Shown here: piece by piece, positions 21,966-36,446 of the stretch
How the letters are laid out: each line of letters opens with the position of its first letter
Position numbering within the stretch: position 1 is the first letter of the stretch
Assembly: GCA_017165825.1 (NCBI GenBank)
Contig: CM029370.1
Span: 11,669,267 to 11,733,266, forward strand
Origin: Hepsetus odoe
Lineage: Eukaryota; Chordata; Actinopteri; Characiformes; Hepsetidae
DNA length: 64,000 nucleotides
Direction: 5' to 3'
The notes under the pieces: model-generated
The model's database searches: none
What the model was told of the DNA's origin: nothing
The model's input: only the letters and a program-made list of their open reading frames with translations
Translations under genes and position numbers: made by a program

Positions 21966-24785
21966 TTTGTGTTCCAGTGCACATCTCGAATTGGGATTCT
22001 AGATCCTCATTTCTTTAAATCTCACAAGGCTTATAACAAGTTCATTTTAGTCTTTTCCATTTACCCCTTCAAATGAATGACCACAATGTGTTCTCTAATC
22101 CACATCAGTCACTGATAGACAAACCAAAATCTGATTTATAGGGCCACATTATAAGCTGAATGCTGATCTGAATTCTGTATGAATGCATGCATAAAATTAT
22201 TAAAAACTAAAATTGTGCTGTGAGATGATTGATGGAATAGTCTTATAGTTTTTAATTGCTATGTTGCTTGACAAGGGTAATCTACTGAACTATATTCTTG
22301 GTGTAACTATTTTTGCTGCTTTATTGAGGCAATACAACTAGAATCATTGACCAACTCTGACATTATGAATATATTTGGCTAATATTTATGTAATTCTCTG
22401 TTTTAGTCATGCATCTGAATGGATATGATAATGCTGAGGATGCTTTAAGGGCAATAATCATCCATTTGAAAACTTGCAGAGAACTAAAGAAGATTCTGTT
22501 TCTTCATAAGCACTTTTAAATGCAATGTAGATAGAAGTTTTTTTAACTGGACTGAAATGTCTGTCCATCACTTGATGTAGGTTATGAGTAATCATAATGC
22601 TTAAGTTTATTAAATAATTTTATTAATTCATTGTGGAGAGTAATTTCACCTCGTATAAGTTATTAGGAAGTAAATATCCATAATGCATTAATTTCCAAAT
22701 ACCAGTAATAATACTAAAATAGTAGATCTTTAACTAAGGTTTAGACTTAAAATTACATTTTAACAGCATAATAAGATACTAACTGCTTTATAGCTGTGAT
22801 TCTAGCAGCATCAATGAGTGCAAAAAAGCAAAGGCATAGATATTTTTATTGAAAGAACTCTCTTCCTGCTTTTTTTATCTGCTGAGAAACCAAAATAACA
22901 GGAAAAAGGGAGCTGCTTATAAAGCTATTCTTAATGAAATGTTCAGATGTGTTTGAGAGTAGTCTGCCCAAAAGACACATTTTAGTTACTGCTAATTTCC
23001 TAAGCTGTTTTTGCCAAAAGAAGCTTTAGATGAACTGTTCTCCTTTGCTCTTGTTTTTGCACAAAAATAATATGCTTGGTTTGCTAAACACTAACCAATT
23101 TATTTGGCAGCAAACTGCAGTTTATGGCTTATAAGGCAATAGAACAAACAAATACCACTGATGACTAAATGTTTTTAGCTCATCCCTTAGTGATTAAATA
23201 TTAATCATGAGTGCAAAGACGTAACATAATAATTGACTTACTGCTTATTCAGACAATTTTGTTTGTTTGCCTTTATAAAACCCCACAGCTATGGAACATA
23301 TTGCAATTATCATAAGCATTTAACACATTCAGACACATTTCCAGAAACAAAACACAGACATGGACTTTGATGGGTCACCTTGCATGAGTCTGTCTTTGTA
23401 TTCATGAATGTGAATCATACACGAAAGTGGGAAAGTGTTTGTAAGCATAAATTGGCATTCAAATAAAAACAACTTTTTGTAACTTCATATATGCCAAGGA
23501 AACAGCACAGCATAATCCTTCTGCCACCCCCCATCCCATTGCGCGATCCCTAGCATTATGCTTGGCCTTCACCCAAAAGACACAAAGAGAGACTGATGGA
23601 GTGGGGAACTCAGCGAGAGAAAAATAAGGCAGGTCCACTGGACGATAATAATGCACAAACTTGGATGTTGCCTCTCCCATTAAATCAATATGTCAATGTC
23701 TGCCACCAGCAGATAAAAGACATAGGCCTATCCACCTACACTGTACGCTTGAACACCTTTGGGTAAATTGAAGTGCACCCTGGGCTGTATTCTTTTTGAA
23801 AAAACATCTAGCCAAAGAGAAATCCTAGTCAAACGCCAGAACTATGTCTTGGCTTATTGTTCTTGTGTGAGGTAACTGCAGGTGTATTGATTCCTGTCTA
23901 ACAGTGGGGTGCATTCTCTAAGCATGCTGGCATCATACTGGGATGATGAAAAGCAACTGTGTGCTGCAACCATCACTTAGTAATGGTGGGATAACTGAAT
24001 AAGTCATAAGCATATAAAGGATCAGAAGCCACCATGTTGCAGTAGTAAATATTATAGCTGTTCACAATACTGGCAAATGTACCGGCTTACATTGCGAAGG
24101 TCAAGGCCTCTGATGTCACACTGAGTGTTCCTACACTGTGCAGAATTAAAGTTGATTTTGAATTTAAAATCTATAATCTATAATCTATGTGTTATCATTA
24201 ATACAGTTTTAAAATGACATCACAAAAATATAAGATAAGAAATGTATTATCTGTCTGATTGAGGTAACAGTTTTGTTTTAAAATATTGAATGGATTTTCA
24301 GATTTATGAAATGTAGCAATAACAAATTCTAATAAAAATATTACCACATTTGTCTAAGCACCATAAATGTTTTTCCTTAGTTTGACTCTTAGGACCATCC
24401 ATTCTGCTTCAGTCCAGCTGCTCACTAGCAAAATATATCCTGGTTCAATTAAGCTTTCCCTTGAAATAAAACTTTTAAATGACATGTTCCACTGATGACA
24501 TAAAGTACAAAAGTCTGAAGTCTGGAGTAAAGTTTATAAGCAAAACACAGAGCTGATGGTTGCCAATTTCAATAGAGCATGTTGTTGCTATGTTGTTGTA
24601 TGGAATCTGTATCTCTCTTGTTCAGAACAGTTCTGAAGCTAACCTGAACAATAATTGAAGCATACCTGTGGATACGTTAACAAGAAGGAAATGAACAAAA
24701 TCAATAACAAAGATGAAAGCTTCAATTCCCCTCAAGAATGTCAAGTGTAACAATTTACAAACTGCATGAACGAGAGTTAGAACGG
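21966..24785. other. No gene seen
   Basis: AT-rich sequence. A minus-strand ORF at 23459-23680 has no family motif. I see no repeat that I can name. Confidence 0.45.
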
Positions 24786-24789
24786 TCAG

Positions 24790-24990
24790 TCAGTCATTTT
24801 CTGGGCCGCTTGTCCCAATTAGGGGGGGGTGCTGGAGTCCATCCCAGCTCACACAGGGCAAACGGGACAGGTAAAACTGCAGAGGAATTATAACATTTGG
24901 TAGACATTCTTTTCCAGACCAACTTACAAATGAATAATGTTACACATTTCAAATGTGCCCCAGTCTTGCAAGTCTTGCCCCAAGAAAATC
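24790..24990 (-). repeat. Two repeat tails joined: SINE-1 end and SINE-3-like piece
   Basis: 24790-24865 (GTCATTTTCTGGGCCGCTTG, GGGTGCTGGAGTCCATCCCAG) is the reverse complement of a SINE-1-type 3' end, closest to the chimeric SINE at 49079. It runs into CATTTGGTAGACATTCTTTTCCAGACC at about 24894, a diverged version of the fish repeat tail also seen at 62286. Both are fragments. Confidence 0.55.
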
Positions 24991-25064
24991 TATACTCACC
25001 CATATTGCATCAATAAAATGCACTACTTCTTATGAGTAACAGCAAAAAATAATATGATAATAAA

Positions 25065-25315
25065 GTGACTATTCTTCTCATTGTGAAAACACAGCACAGC
25101 ACACAGCGAGACACAACAAAATTCAACTTTTGGATTTTACCCACACACACCATGCAGAAGGAGGCACCTATTTAAAGCACCCAGGTAGCAGTGATGGGGA
25201 CAGTACCATGCTCAAAGGTTACCTCAGGGCAGCCTACTGGTCTGGAATTCCAACACATGACACTCCTATCCTGGGGCCTAGTCCCTACACACTAGACCAC
25301 TGCTACCCCCAGTAT
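25065..25315 (-). repeat. SINE-2 copy
   Basis: Reverse complement of the family: AAGTGACTATT and ACACAGCACAGCACACAGCG tail, then CACCCAGGTAGCAGTGATGG, CCTGGGGCCTAGTCC and CACTAGACCACTGCTACCCC (head). An unrelated-looking plus-strand ORF across it (25130-25393) is a by-product. Confidence 0.82.
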
Positions 25316-25319
25316 AATA

Positions 25320-26585
25320 GCAATTATTTTAATTATTTTAATTGCCCTATATTTAATGAGACTTTAGCAAAACATATGATTATATGCATATAAATACTGT
25401 CAATAAGTTCTAAGTTAATTATGTCACATTTTCCCAAAGTCTCCTTTTTCTATGCAAACTGGGCAGTCATAACCTTGCAATACATGTGTGTCAGGAGTTC
25501 TTTCCCGAGCCTGAAAGCTTATGAGGGTGGTCACTCTAATCCTTATCACCAAGGAAAAAATTCATAACACAGTCATCTTCATGTAAAGTATAGGTTATTT
25601 TATTAATTTGGACAGGCCAACATTGCATGGATGCACCTCTATCAAAAAAAAAAGCTAAAAAGCTTATCTTTTTTTTAAGAAGTGACCATATAAAAGATGA
25701 ACAATTACTCATGAACACAGTAAGGATGGTCTATGAAATTGATCTAGCTTTTGTACTGGGCTGTACCCATATACGGGCTTGTAATGAAGCTTTTATTTCT
25801 GATCACCCACTAGTTACTTTTTTATTATAAGACAATTCATGAGGAAAAACAAAGAAGTTACTTAAGAGGATATATTGACTCACGGTAATAGAAATGCAAG
25901 CACATAGGACTATATGTGCACATACACATACACAGACACACACACATGGGCTTCCATTGTTTTGAGTGTGGACTTTAGCGATGTGCTCTGTTCCATGTAG
26001 AGGATATCTGATTCCTGGTCTATGACATGGCCTGTAAAACCTTTGTGTATTTATAGTGCTCATTTCACTCATTGCTTTGCAATGCTCACACAAGTGTTGA
26101 GCACTTAGTGTCGTAGCACCTTGGGAGGGTTACATTTAGGGCAGTCAATCAAATGCCCACATATGTACATTAGAGTTTAGACCATGCCTAACCTTTTCTC
26201 TAGACAGACTGATAAGTGATTTAAAGTCTTTTATGAATACAGTTTACACTGTGTTTCATTATGTATTCATGTAATATTTTAAATTGTCAATGTTTTTTCT
26301 AGGGATTTCTTTGAATTTTGATTCAGCTCATGGAGGCTTCAAAACACTAAGCATGTTTCTTGGTAAAATGGTAACAAAACTAGATCTTATAACTGTAATG
26401 GTGCCAACTATCACGCATTCCAGTCAAAGTTGAGGCTCCAACCCCTGTTAATTTGTCAAATAAATGAAAACAGTTTCACTTGATATCTAAATTGATACAC
26501 ATATGTACAAGTACAATGTTATCTTCATAACTGTATTGCTTTAACCCTCCAGAGACATTTATTCTGCTCCACAGCCCAATGCCCA
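25320..26585. other. No gene seen
   Basis: AT-rich sequence with a short CA run at 25918-25946 (ACACATACACAGACACACAC). Nothing else is recognised. Confidence 0.45.
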
Positions 26586-26589
26586 ATAA

Positions 26590-26806
26590 GGAGTCTTTAC
26601 TATTCCACTTCTTGCAAACCCTTCACTGGCTTCATGTGGTTGGCCACATTAAATCTAAAACCTTAACACTTGCATACAAAGCTAAAATGGTCCATCCTCT
26701 GCTTACCTAACTGCAATGATCAAATCACAGGCCCTCTAAGAGCATCAAGTTCTGCCTGACTACTTGACGTCTCAAAAGCAGAAGACCTACATCAAGGGAT
26801 TTTTTT

Positions 26807-26870
<64 letters not shown>

Positions 26871-26990
26871 TTTTTGGTCTCAACTCAGTGGAGCAAATGT
26901 TTCCAGACATTTTGACTACCTGAAACCCCTGCTGTCTTCAAACAGCAATGGAATACCCATCTCTTTAAGTGGCCTTTAGGATAACAACTG
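26590..26990 (+). mobile_element. L2-type LINE 3' relic, interrupted by a microsatellite
   Basis: CTTCACTGGCTTCATGTGG, ACACTTGCATACAAAGC, AAAATGGTCCATCCTCTGC and GCATCAAGTTCTGCCTGAC follow the C-terminal coding end of L2/CR1-type LINEs in fish (LHWLPV..., LAYKAKNGPAPSYL, RALRASSTAR in consensus form). Stops are present (CCTAACTGC at about 26706). After the CTTT tract, the continuation is consistent with a decayed LINE 3' end. The clade is assigned from memory. Confidence 0.6.
26801..26874 (+). repeat. (TTTC)n microsatellite, about 16 units
   Basis: Near-perfect TTTC units bounded by T-runs on both sides, inside the LINE relic. It produces Lys-Glu-Arg and Phe-Leu-Ser repeat ORFs on the two strands, which are not genes. 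Confidence 0.97.
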
Positions 26991-27179
26991 CATTTTGCTA
27001 CCTCAAATTAACACAACCAACACATTTTACAACCTAAGTGACATGTTTTTGTTTCTTCTATGTTTTCTTGTTTAAATCTGGAATATTAACTTTATATGCT
27101 GCATAACTTTATTTGCTAGAAGTTCTTCATTCAAGTCTAACTAATTTTAGTGTAAGGGAAATGTTTCTTTTGAAAACTT

Positions 27180-28654
27180 CAGCTGTGGCCAAAAGTTTTG
27201 AGACTGAAACAAGTATTGGTTTTCACAAAGTTTACAGCTTCAGTGTTTAGAAATCTTTTAGATAGATGTTTCTATGGTACACTGAAGCATAATTACAAGA
27301 GGTTCATACGTTTCAAAGACTTTTATTGATGATAACATTAAGTTTCTCAAGGAGACAATATTTGCAGTGTTGGCCCTTCTTTTTCAAGACCTCTGCAATT
27401 CACCTTGGCATGCTGTCAATCAACTTCTGCACCAAATCCTGGAATTGATGGGTTTTGTTTGTCCACTGGCCTCTTGAGGACCACAAGTCCTCAATGAGAT
27501 TAAGGTATAGGGTCCTGGTCATGAACCCAAATTTTATGTCTTTTCCTCGAGCCACTTAGTTATCACTTTTGCCTCATGGGAAGATGCAACAAAAAAAAAA
27601 AGGCATTGCTTTTAACCAAACTGTTCTTGGATGGTTGGGAGAAGTTGCTCTCAGAGGATGTTTTGGTAGCGTTCTTTATTTATGGCTGTGTTGTTTGGTA
27701 AAATTTTGAGTGAGGCCCACTCCCTTGACTGAGAAGCAACCCCACACATGAATGATCTCAGAATGTTTTACTGTTGTAGTGACATAGGAGTGATGGTAGT
27801 GCCCCCCTCTCTTTTCCGGACAACCTTTTTTCTGGAAGCACCAAACAATTGGAAAGGGGATTCATCAGAGAAAAAGACTTTACCCCAATCCTCAGCAGTC
27901 CAGTCCCTGTACCTTTTGTAGAATATCAGTCTGTCCCAGATGTTTTTATTCTAGAGAAATGGTTTCTTTGCTGCCCTTCTTGACTCCAGGCCATCCTCCA
28001 AAAATCTTCTCTTCACTGTGCATGCAGATAGACTCAAACCTGCCTGCTACCACTCCTGACCAAGCTCTGCACTGGTGGTGCCCCAATCCCGCAGCTGAAT
28101 CAACTTTAGGAGACTTTCTTGGGTGCCCTGAAGCCTTCTTCACAACAATTGAACCTCTTTCCTTAGTTCTTGATGATCTTATAAAAGGTTGATTTAAGTG
28201 CAGTCTTACAAGCAGCAATATTCTTGACTATGAATCCCTTTTAGTGCAAAGCAATGATGACATGCACGTGTTTCCTTGCAGGTAACTATGGTTAAAAGAG
28301 GAAGAACAATGATTTCAAGCACCACCCTCCTTTTAAAGCATCCAGTCTGTTATTCTAACTCAGTAAGCTTGACAGAGTGATCTGCAGCCTTGTCCTCCTC
28401 AACAATCTCACCTGTGTTAAAGAGGATCACTGAAATGATGTCAGCAAGTCCTTTTGTGGCAGAACAAAAATGCAGTAGAAATGGGTTTTTGGGATTGAGT
28501 TAAGTTTTCATGGCAAAGTGGGACATCGCAAATAATTGCAGTTCATCTGATCACTCTACATTCTGCAGTTTATGCAAATTGCCATCATGAAACTGAGGCA
28601 GGAGACGTTGTGAAAATTAACATTTGTCGTTCTCAAGACTTTAGGCCATGGCTG
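27180..28654 (-). mobile_element. Tc1-type DNA transposon, nearly full length, decayed
   Basis: The left end CAGCTGTGGCCAAAAG and the reverse complement of the right end (CAGCCATGGCCTAAAG) match at about 19 of 23 terminal positions, giving an inverted-repeat pair 1.47 kb apart. The interior reads on the minus strand as a Tc1 transposase: HTH region, then the catalytic part toward 27.4 kb. The length fits an autonomous Tc1 element of 1.4-1.6 kb. Several indels and stops make it inactive. The flanking TA duplication is no longer clear. Confidence 0.88.
27340..28300 (-). pseudogene. Tc1 transposase, broken
   Basis: The start lies near CATAGTTACCTGCAAGG at about 28275-28290 (minus-strand ATG region). 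The best surviving frame is 27946-28218, where IVVKKASGHPRKSPK and GLGHHQCRAWSG resemble the paired helix-turn-helix DNA-binding part. Downstream blocks match the catalytic half in shifted frames. An A-run at about 27590-27601 has disrupted one of them. No intact DDE triad can be read. Confidence 0.8.
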
Positions 28655-30529
28655 CACAAAGCACTTGAGTATGTTCTCTGGATCAGCGCATCTTACAAAT
28701 ACTATGAACATAAACTATAGTGTATTTAGTTTTTTTTTTTTTAATTTAGACAACCTTAAGATCATTTAAGGAAAGTGTATATTGAGGTTCCAAAGCACAC
28801 CATACTCATCTTTCCGGACACCCAAACTCCACTGGTCCTTAGGATCACCTGTATTTTAAAGATGATTAGTATTTACTCCAGCAATATTTTTATTGTGCTT
28901 CTAAGTAAGCTATCACTTAATTAGCAGCAGTAATTGTATCAAAGTAGACATTGTTAGCACTTTTTCCATCCTTGTGCAATCCTTCAGTAACTTTACTTTA
29001 ACCAATCATGAATATTCCACAGCAGCCATTTCACCAAGCAAAGATAAGAAGCTCAAATGAGGAAGATTCCCCACTGGGGAACACAGCAAATCTCAGGACT
29101 GATGTTTAGCTTCCTTCCACATTGATGAAATGAGACCCATTTGCAGTTGTCGCACATACAGGGACCATATGTGGAGCCATCTGAGTGTAAATAGAACATG
29201 AATTGCTTCATGCATAACATATGAGGGGAGCAGTGTAGCGTTGTCTCTGTGGAGAGGTATCAAGCATGTGTTGAAGAGAACTCGTCCATTAAAACCACAG
29301 TGGAAAGTTTGCACTGTAAAGAGGGAGACCTGAGAATAGGTTTATAAAATATGAAAAGATCCACCAGTGACAATGTTTACCTTAGGGATTATCGAGGAAG
29401 TTGATCTATGACAGGCAGCAAATATTTCCAAGGAGATGTAAGAGCTCACTACCGCAGAGGGAAAGATCATATGGAGGCAGCCGCTGGGGAAATGGCAGCA
29501 TGCTCTTGCTTCACATTATCTTTTTAGCTTGAGTGACATGTTTAAGTTAATGGAATATTTAATGTGTCTTACAATAAATGATAGCTAATGGGGAGCAGTT
29601 AGCTAATGCCATGAATACTAACTTCCATTCCTTACAGCATTATTATAAGTATTATGCTGGGCCATGTAGTTAAATGTACTGCAACAGCAAGAGTTGAGCT
29701 TTAATCTCTACACTTATCTGAATTCAAGGGTAATGGAATACATTATAGGTTAAAAAAATATCCAGACACTCCATCCACTTAATGAATTCAGGTATTTTAT
29801 GGTGTACCCATGATTGACATGGGTGTTCAATAGCGCACAGCCAGCTTCAAATTGGAAAGCACTGCCAACAGAATGAAATGCTTTGGAGCTGCCATACATG
29901 AGCAATTTCCAAAGCAAAACATCATCTGGAGAAGTATGGTTGTAAGGCAGTGGGTTCTTGGAAATGATAGAGCTCCATCCAGTACTTTGGGATGAACTGG
30001 AAGGATGTTAGTGACCCAGAACACATCAAATGTTTTTCACAATGTTCCAATATTTAGTTTACAGCCATCCCAGAAATGTAGTGACAGTTACTGCAACAAC
30101 AGACTGATCAAATCAATCTAATCTAATCAATACCTTTATTGTAGGATGTTGCTTGAGTAGGCGTCTTCACATTGAAAAGTGATACATTTAGTAAAATTTG
30201 TTCTACTTGCTTGCTGCTGATTCCTGCACAGCATTTATAAGATCCACAAAGCCATCCGCTGCAGACTTCCAAGCCAGTGAAGCTCTGCACAATATAACAT
30301 CACTCTGTGTAATATACAGTAGTCAAAAGATGGTGATTGAATGTGCATTTTTAATATAATGGTATATTAAGAACAATGCAATAATATAATACATGAACTA
30401 AAGTTAATACCTTGGTTTATTTATATTTTTTCAGCATATTTCATGATAAAATGAAGTGACTTTACTTTCCAGAGAGAAAACTGTTAGAAAAGTGGCTTAT
30501 GTTAGCAAATTATGGCATTTACTGAATTA
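28655..30529. other. No gene seen; possible conserved stretch 29030-29520
   Basis: Mostly AT-rich. At 29030-29520 the sequence is more complex (CCCCACTGGGGAACACAGC, ATTGCTTCATGCATAACATA, GAGGCAGCCGCTGGGG) without a repeat signature, so it is worth a conservation check. ORFs are short. Confidence 0.35.
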
Positions 30530-30715
30530 TACAATCCCCTTCAAAAGTATTTGAACAGTAAGGCCAATTCTTTTGTTGAAGAATTTTGAGATCAAAAGAG
30601 ATTTGGTTTTGAAATCAAAAAATGAATTTGATTTTCCACTTTTATTTTCTTTGTTTTTACACCTAGATATGAAAAAATAAAGCACCTTGCACCTTTTGTA
30701 TCTGAGCAGCCCACT
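30530..30715. repeat. DNA-transposon end relic
   Basis: TACAATCCCCTTCAAAAGTA, TTTGAACAGTAAGGCCAATTC and AAGCACCTTGCACCTTTTGT match the end region of a widespread fish DNA repeat (consensus start CAGTCCCCTTCAAAAGTATTG as I recall it). TA at 30530-30531 sits directly before it. Only this end is present. The family name is uncertain, probably Tc1/mariner-like. Confidence 0.55.
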
Positions 30716-31049
30716 CATGCTAAGTCATGCTAAGTCATAAATTTGCTGGCAGGGTTTTTTGATGCAGTTAAGCAAGGATATGTAACCTAATATTGACTGT
30801 CAATTATGTGAACTGTGGTCAAAATCAATTCCAGACAGATTTTTCCTTTCCTTTTGCTCATCTATGGCTGTGCCAAGCTTACAGGGCATGGGCAGCTAAC
30901 AGGTGGAAAGTACAGTGGGACACACAGACATCATATGCCCAGACAGGAAGAGCTGCAGGTTCAACAAGGGGTTTCTTTTTGAAAGTTTTTTTTTTAAACC
31001 TCGCACCTTTGCAGACATAGTCCATGTTCAAAAAGGTATGTGACACTCA

Positions 31050-31190
31050 CTCCAACTCATTCACTTTCATAGCCACTTATCCTGATTAGGGTTGCAGATA
31101 GTGCTGAAGCCAATCCCAGTGCTCACAGGACTTCTTACAGGTGGGGGAGCGACCCTAGTCCAGGGCAGATACACACTAGACGATAACAAA
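31050..31190 (-). repeat. SINE-1 3' fragment
   Basis: TCATTCACTTTCATAGCCAC, TTATCCTGATTAGGGTTGC and GCTGAAGCCAATCCCAG are the reverse complement of the SINE-1 3' end (compare 43015). The copy fades after CAGGGCAGATACACAC, so it lacks the tRNA-like head. Confidence 0.75.
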
Positions 31191-31567
31191 ACTCTCCTTA
31201 TGTTTGACTAAGTGCTTCCAGTGTTTGCACACATTTCTGTATTAGAAAACATATACAAATACTACATGTGTAACTTGTGATTTATTTTACTAGTTTAATT
31301 AGCAATAAAACATACATACTGTTTAATCCACGTCCAACACTTTGGTAACCTGATTTAAATGTGAGCTTTCACTATTGATATTCAAAAATACCTCTGGCTA
31401 GACAGATTGAAATCAATTACTGAGAAATAATTAGCTCAGAAACAACAGCTAATTTATGCACTTCTCATTGTTATTTTGTTCTCTTTTTGAAATTGAATTT
31501 TTTAAATTGATCATGTATTTACACTGGCAGTCAGTGTTTACAAGAGGGTGGTTGTATAAGCTAATGT

Positions 31568-31792
31568 CATGAAGTGAAAGTGACTATTGTGAAACACAGC
31601 ACAGCACACAGTGAACCAAAGATAAATGCAATCTCTGCTTTTAAGCCACACACACACACACACATGCAGTAGGAGGTAGTTATATACTATACCCAGGGAG
31701 CAGTGATGGGGATGGTACCTTGTATCTGGGATCTGAATCCATAGCCTTCTATTCCTGGGGCCTAGTCCATAAACACTAGGCCACCACTGTAT
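31568..31792 (-). repeat. SINE-2 copy
   Basis: Tail AAGTGAAAGTGACTATTGTG and ACACAGCACAGCACACAGTG, a CA run at 31649-31664, CCCAGGGAGCAGTGATGGGG, CCTGGGGCCTAGTCC, and head CACTAGGCCACCACTG. Possible short target duplication ATGAA on both sides; too short to be sure. Confidence 0.83.
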
Positions 31793-31799
31793 GAAATGG

Positions 31800-34097
<2,298 letters not shown>

Positions 34098-34099
34098 TG

Positions 34100-35189
34100 C
34101 CCTGCATGAATCATCCAAAAAATATGTTTGACACCCAAAGCAGCAATCCTTAAAACTCTTCCGCACATGAAAAACCTTATCTGCTTGAATTAAAGTCACC
34201 TCATTTTGCAGTCTGGGTTCTGCAGGAAAAGTGGTCTTAAAGTTAAAAAAAAAATCCAACTCCTGTGAACATGGTTAAGCTTTTATAGCCCAAAATCTGG
34301 GCCAGATTTCTCATTACGGCCCAGAATCACCACTCAAGTGTCAGAGTTTGTCTTCATCTCCAGGGAACCAGCCCCAGATGATGGCGGTAAAGAAAAAAAA
34401 GGACATTTATAGGGTTGCTGAGTTAGCTCTTTCCGTGCTGAAAACTCCAGCCCCTCAGCATTAGCCATAGGCACGCAAGATACATCAAAATAATAATAAA
34501 AAGTCTTGTCCAGTGAAGTTCCCTGTACACAGATTTATTTGTAGTTCAGTTTGCTGGCAAACTGATGCACGACTTAACAGGTGAAGATAATGTGTAATTG
34601 GTGTGTTTTACAATTAATTTGTTTAGATCGGCTGGTTCTAAGAACATTCCTTTCATTAACACTGAGCTCCTTGTGTTGTACATTTTTGGAAAAGGAAGAT
34701 GCAGAGGCCCAGGAAAAATGGAGATGAATGATCTGCTGTGGCAGAAGAAGAAAAACAAGAGAAAAATCAAGTGGATCAGCTCCTAAGACCAAAAGAGCAC
34801 TTTAATGCATTTGGTTTCACTGTCCAGGTAAAAATTTTTTAATCATTCCAGCAACCATTACTTGTCACATGAGGAGAGTTAACAGAAATGGCAATAATTA
34901 GACACCCTATATCTTGTTGACTAGTTGCTTATATGATATAAATCCCTGGGGGGCATTTTGCAACCTGTGATCAGTACTGCACAGGCATCTCAGACTAGTG
35001 TTTGACAGTGTTTACAGCCATGGCAACATAAACAAACCAGTGCCAGCAGACCTTTTTTTGAAAGCGTTCATTTTCGAACAGTAGTCAAGCCTGCAAACTC
35101 AATGAGGTAATGAGGTAAAGTTGCATTAACCACCACTGTTGTTGTGCTGGGAGTGTCTAACTACCCAAACATTTGGTTGCAGCAGAGAA

Positions 35190-35192
<3 letters not shown>
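34100..35192. other. No gene seen
   Basis: Unique AT-rich sequence with short ORFs only and no repeat family recognised. Confidence 0.45.

Positions 35193-35227
<35 letters not shown>
35193..35227 (+). repeat. (GA)n microsatellite
   Basis: About 17 GA units, uninterrupted. Confidence 0.96.
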
Positions 35228-35229
<2 letters not shown>

Positions 35230-35309
35230 TTGTAAGCCTGACGTCATGAGCACCAATGAGCTGTTAATGTTTGTAAAAGCAAGCAACTGTTTTGCCACAC
35301 ATGTAAAAG

Positions 35310-35395
35310 CTTGGGAAGCAGTGATGGCCCAGTGTTTAGGGGATCAAGTCCCAGAATCCATAGGTTCCCCTGATGTACCCTCGAGTGAGGTGCAT
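35310..35395 (+). repeat. SINE-2 head relic
   Basis: GGGAAGCAGTGATGGCCCAG, TGTTTAGGGGATCAAGTCCC, CATAGGTTCCCCTGATGTACC and CTCGAGTGAGGTGCATC follow the first 90 bases of SINE-2 with many changes. The 3' part is missing. Confidence 0.6.
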
Positions 35396-35399
35396 CAGC

Positions 35400-36400
35400 A
35401 AACATGAAAATATCACACTTAAATGCTACTAAGTGCTTCAAATAAAAACATTAAAGACACATAAAGATGGAATTAAATAAACTTTATTTTATAGCTTTTT
35501 TCAATCAAACAATCTTTATCTGACAGACAAAGTCACACAATAATTTTGGCCAATCTCATGAACAATAGGAATCAGATTATTTGAGTGGTCGGAGAGTATG
35601 GGATTGAGAAAGAGAAGAAGAAAATGAACAGCATAAATCATTAAACTGCTTTCCAAAGCCCCACATAACTTGCCTACAGATTTTCCATAATGTTGGCATG
35701 TCAAACAGGGTTTTTGACATGCTAGCAAACTAGCTGCTTGGTAGTGTGTCAGACATTGGTGATAAAACAAATCCACTTACATTCTGTGAACTTATCCTTT
35801 TAAGCAAGCCATGTTTGTTCAGTTAAAACATCTTTCTCTACTATTGAGACAGGGCTGTAAAAGGAAACTGCTGATGAAAAAGCTGGCTTAATCCTAATTT
35901 GTCTATTGATGGGGTTACTTGATGTCTTCAAATGTATTCTTGTTTACCTTTACTCTCATGAATGCTGGGATTGTTTTCAGCACCCCATGACCCTGGGGTG
36001 CTATCAGCATGATGTGCAGCATCTCATAAAAGTGAGTAAACTAAGTTTAATTTAGCAGTGCATTAGGTGGTGGGCTTGGTTAAAGTAGAGCAAAATCATG
36101 AGAAGTCGAGAGGTGAAAATTACTGCAGAGTTGCCTCCCAAAAGAGCTGTGCATCACTTCCAAATAGCTTTCACAGTAAGTAGTGAGCATGGCCTGGAGA
36201 ATAGGGCATAGGAAGTTGACTTGTGGATTTTTAATGTACAAACTGGATTTTACTTCCATTTCTGATGAACCTATAATTAATTGATAATACCTCAGTTGCT
36301 TGATTTCATTTCCAAGCCAGGCTGTATTTTTAATGAATCCAGAACACGTACTGGTTAGCAGGAGTGCATTAGCTTAACTACTGTACACAGTGACACACTG
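35400..36400. other. No gene seen
   Basis: AT-rich unique sequence up to the target site of the full-length LINE. Confidence 0.45.
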
Positions 36401-36417
36401 ATACATTTACTGTAAAT
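36401..36417. repeat. 17-bp LINE target duplication (3' side)
   Basis: ATACATTTACTGTAAAT is repeated exactly at 39561-39577 and brackets the LINE. Adjacent bases differ on both sides, which sets the duplication at 17 bp. Confidence 0.97.
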
Positions 36418-36446
36418 CTTCTTCTTTTTCTTTCGGCTGCTCCCGT

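Noticed and set aside
26725..26979. Lys-Glu-Arg and Phe-Leu-Ser repeat ORFs
   Set aside because: Produced by the TTTC microsatellite.
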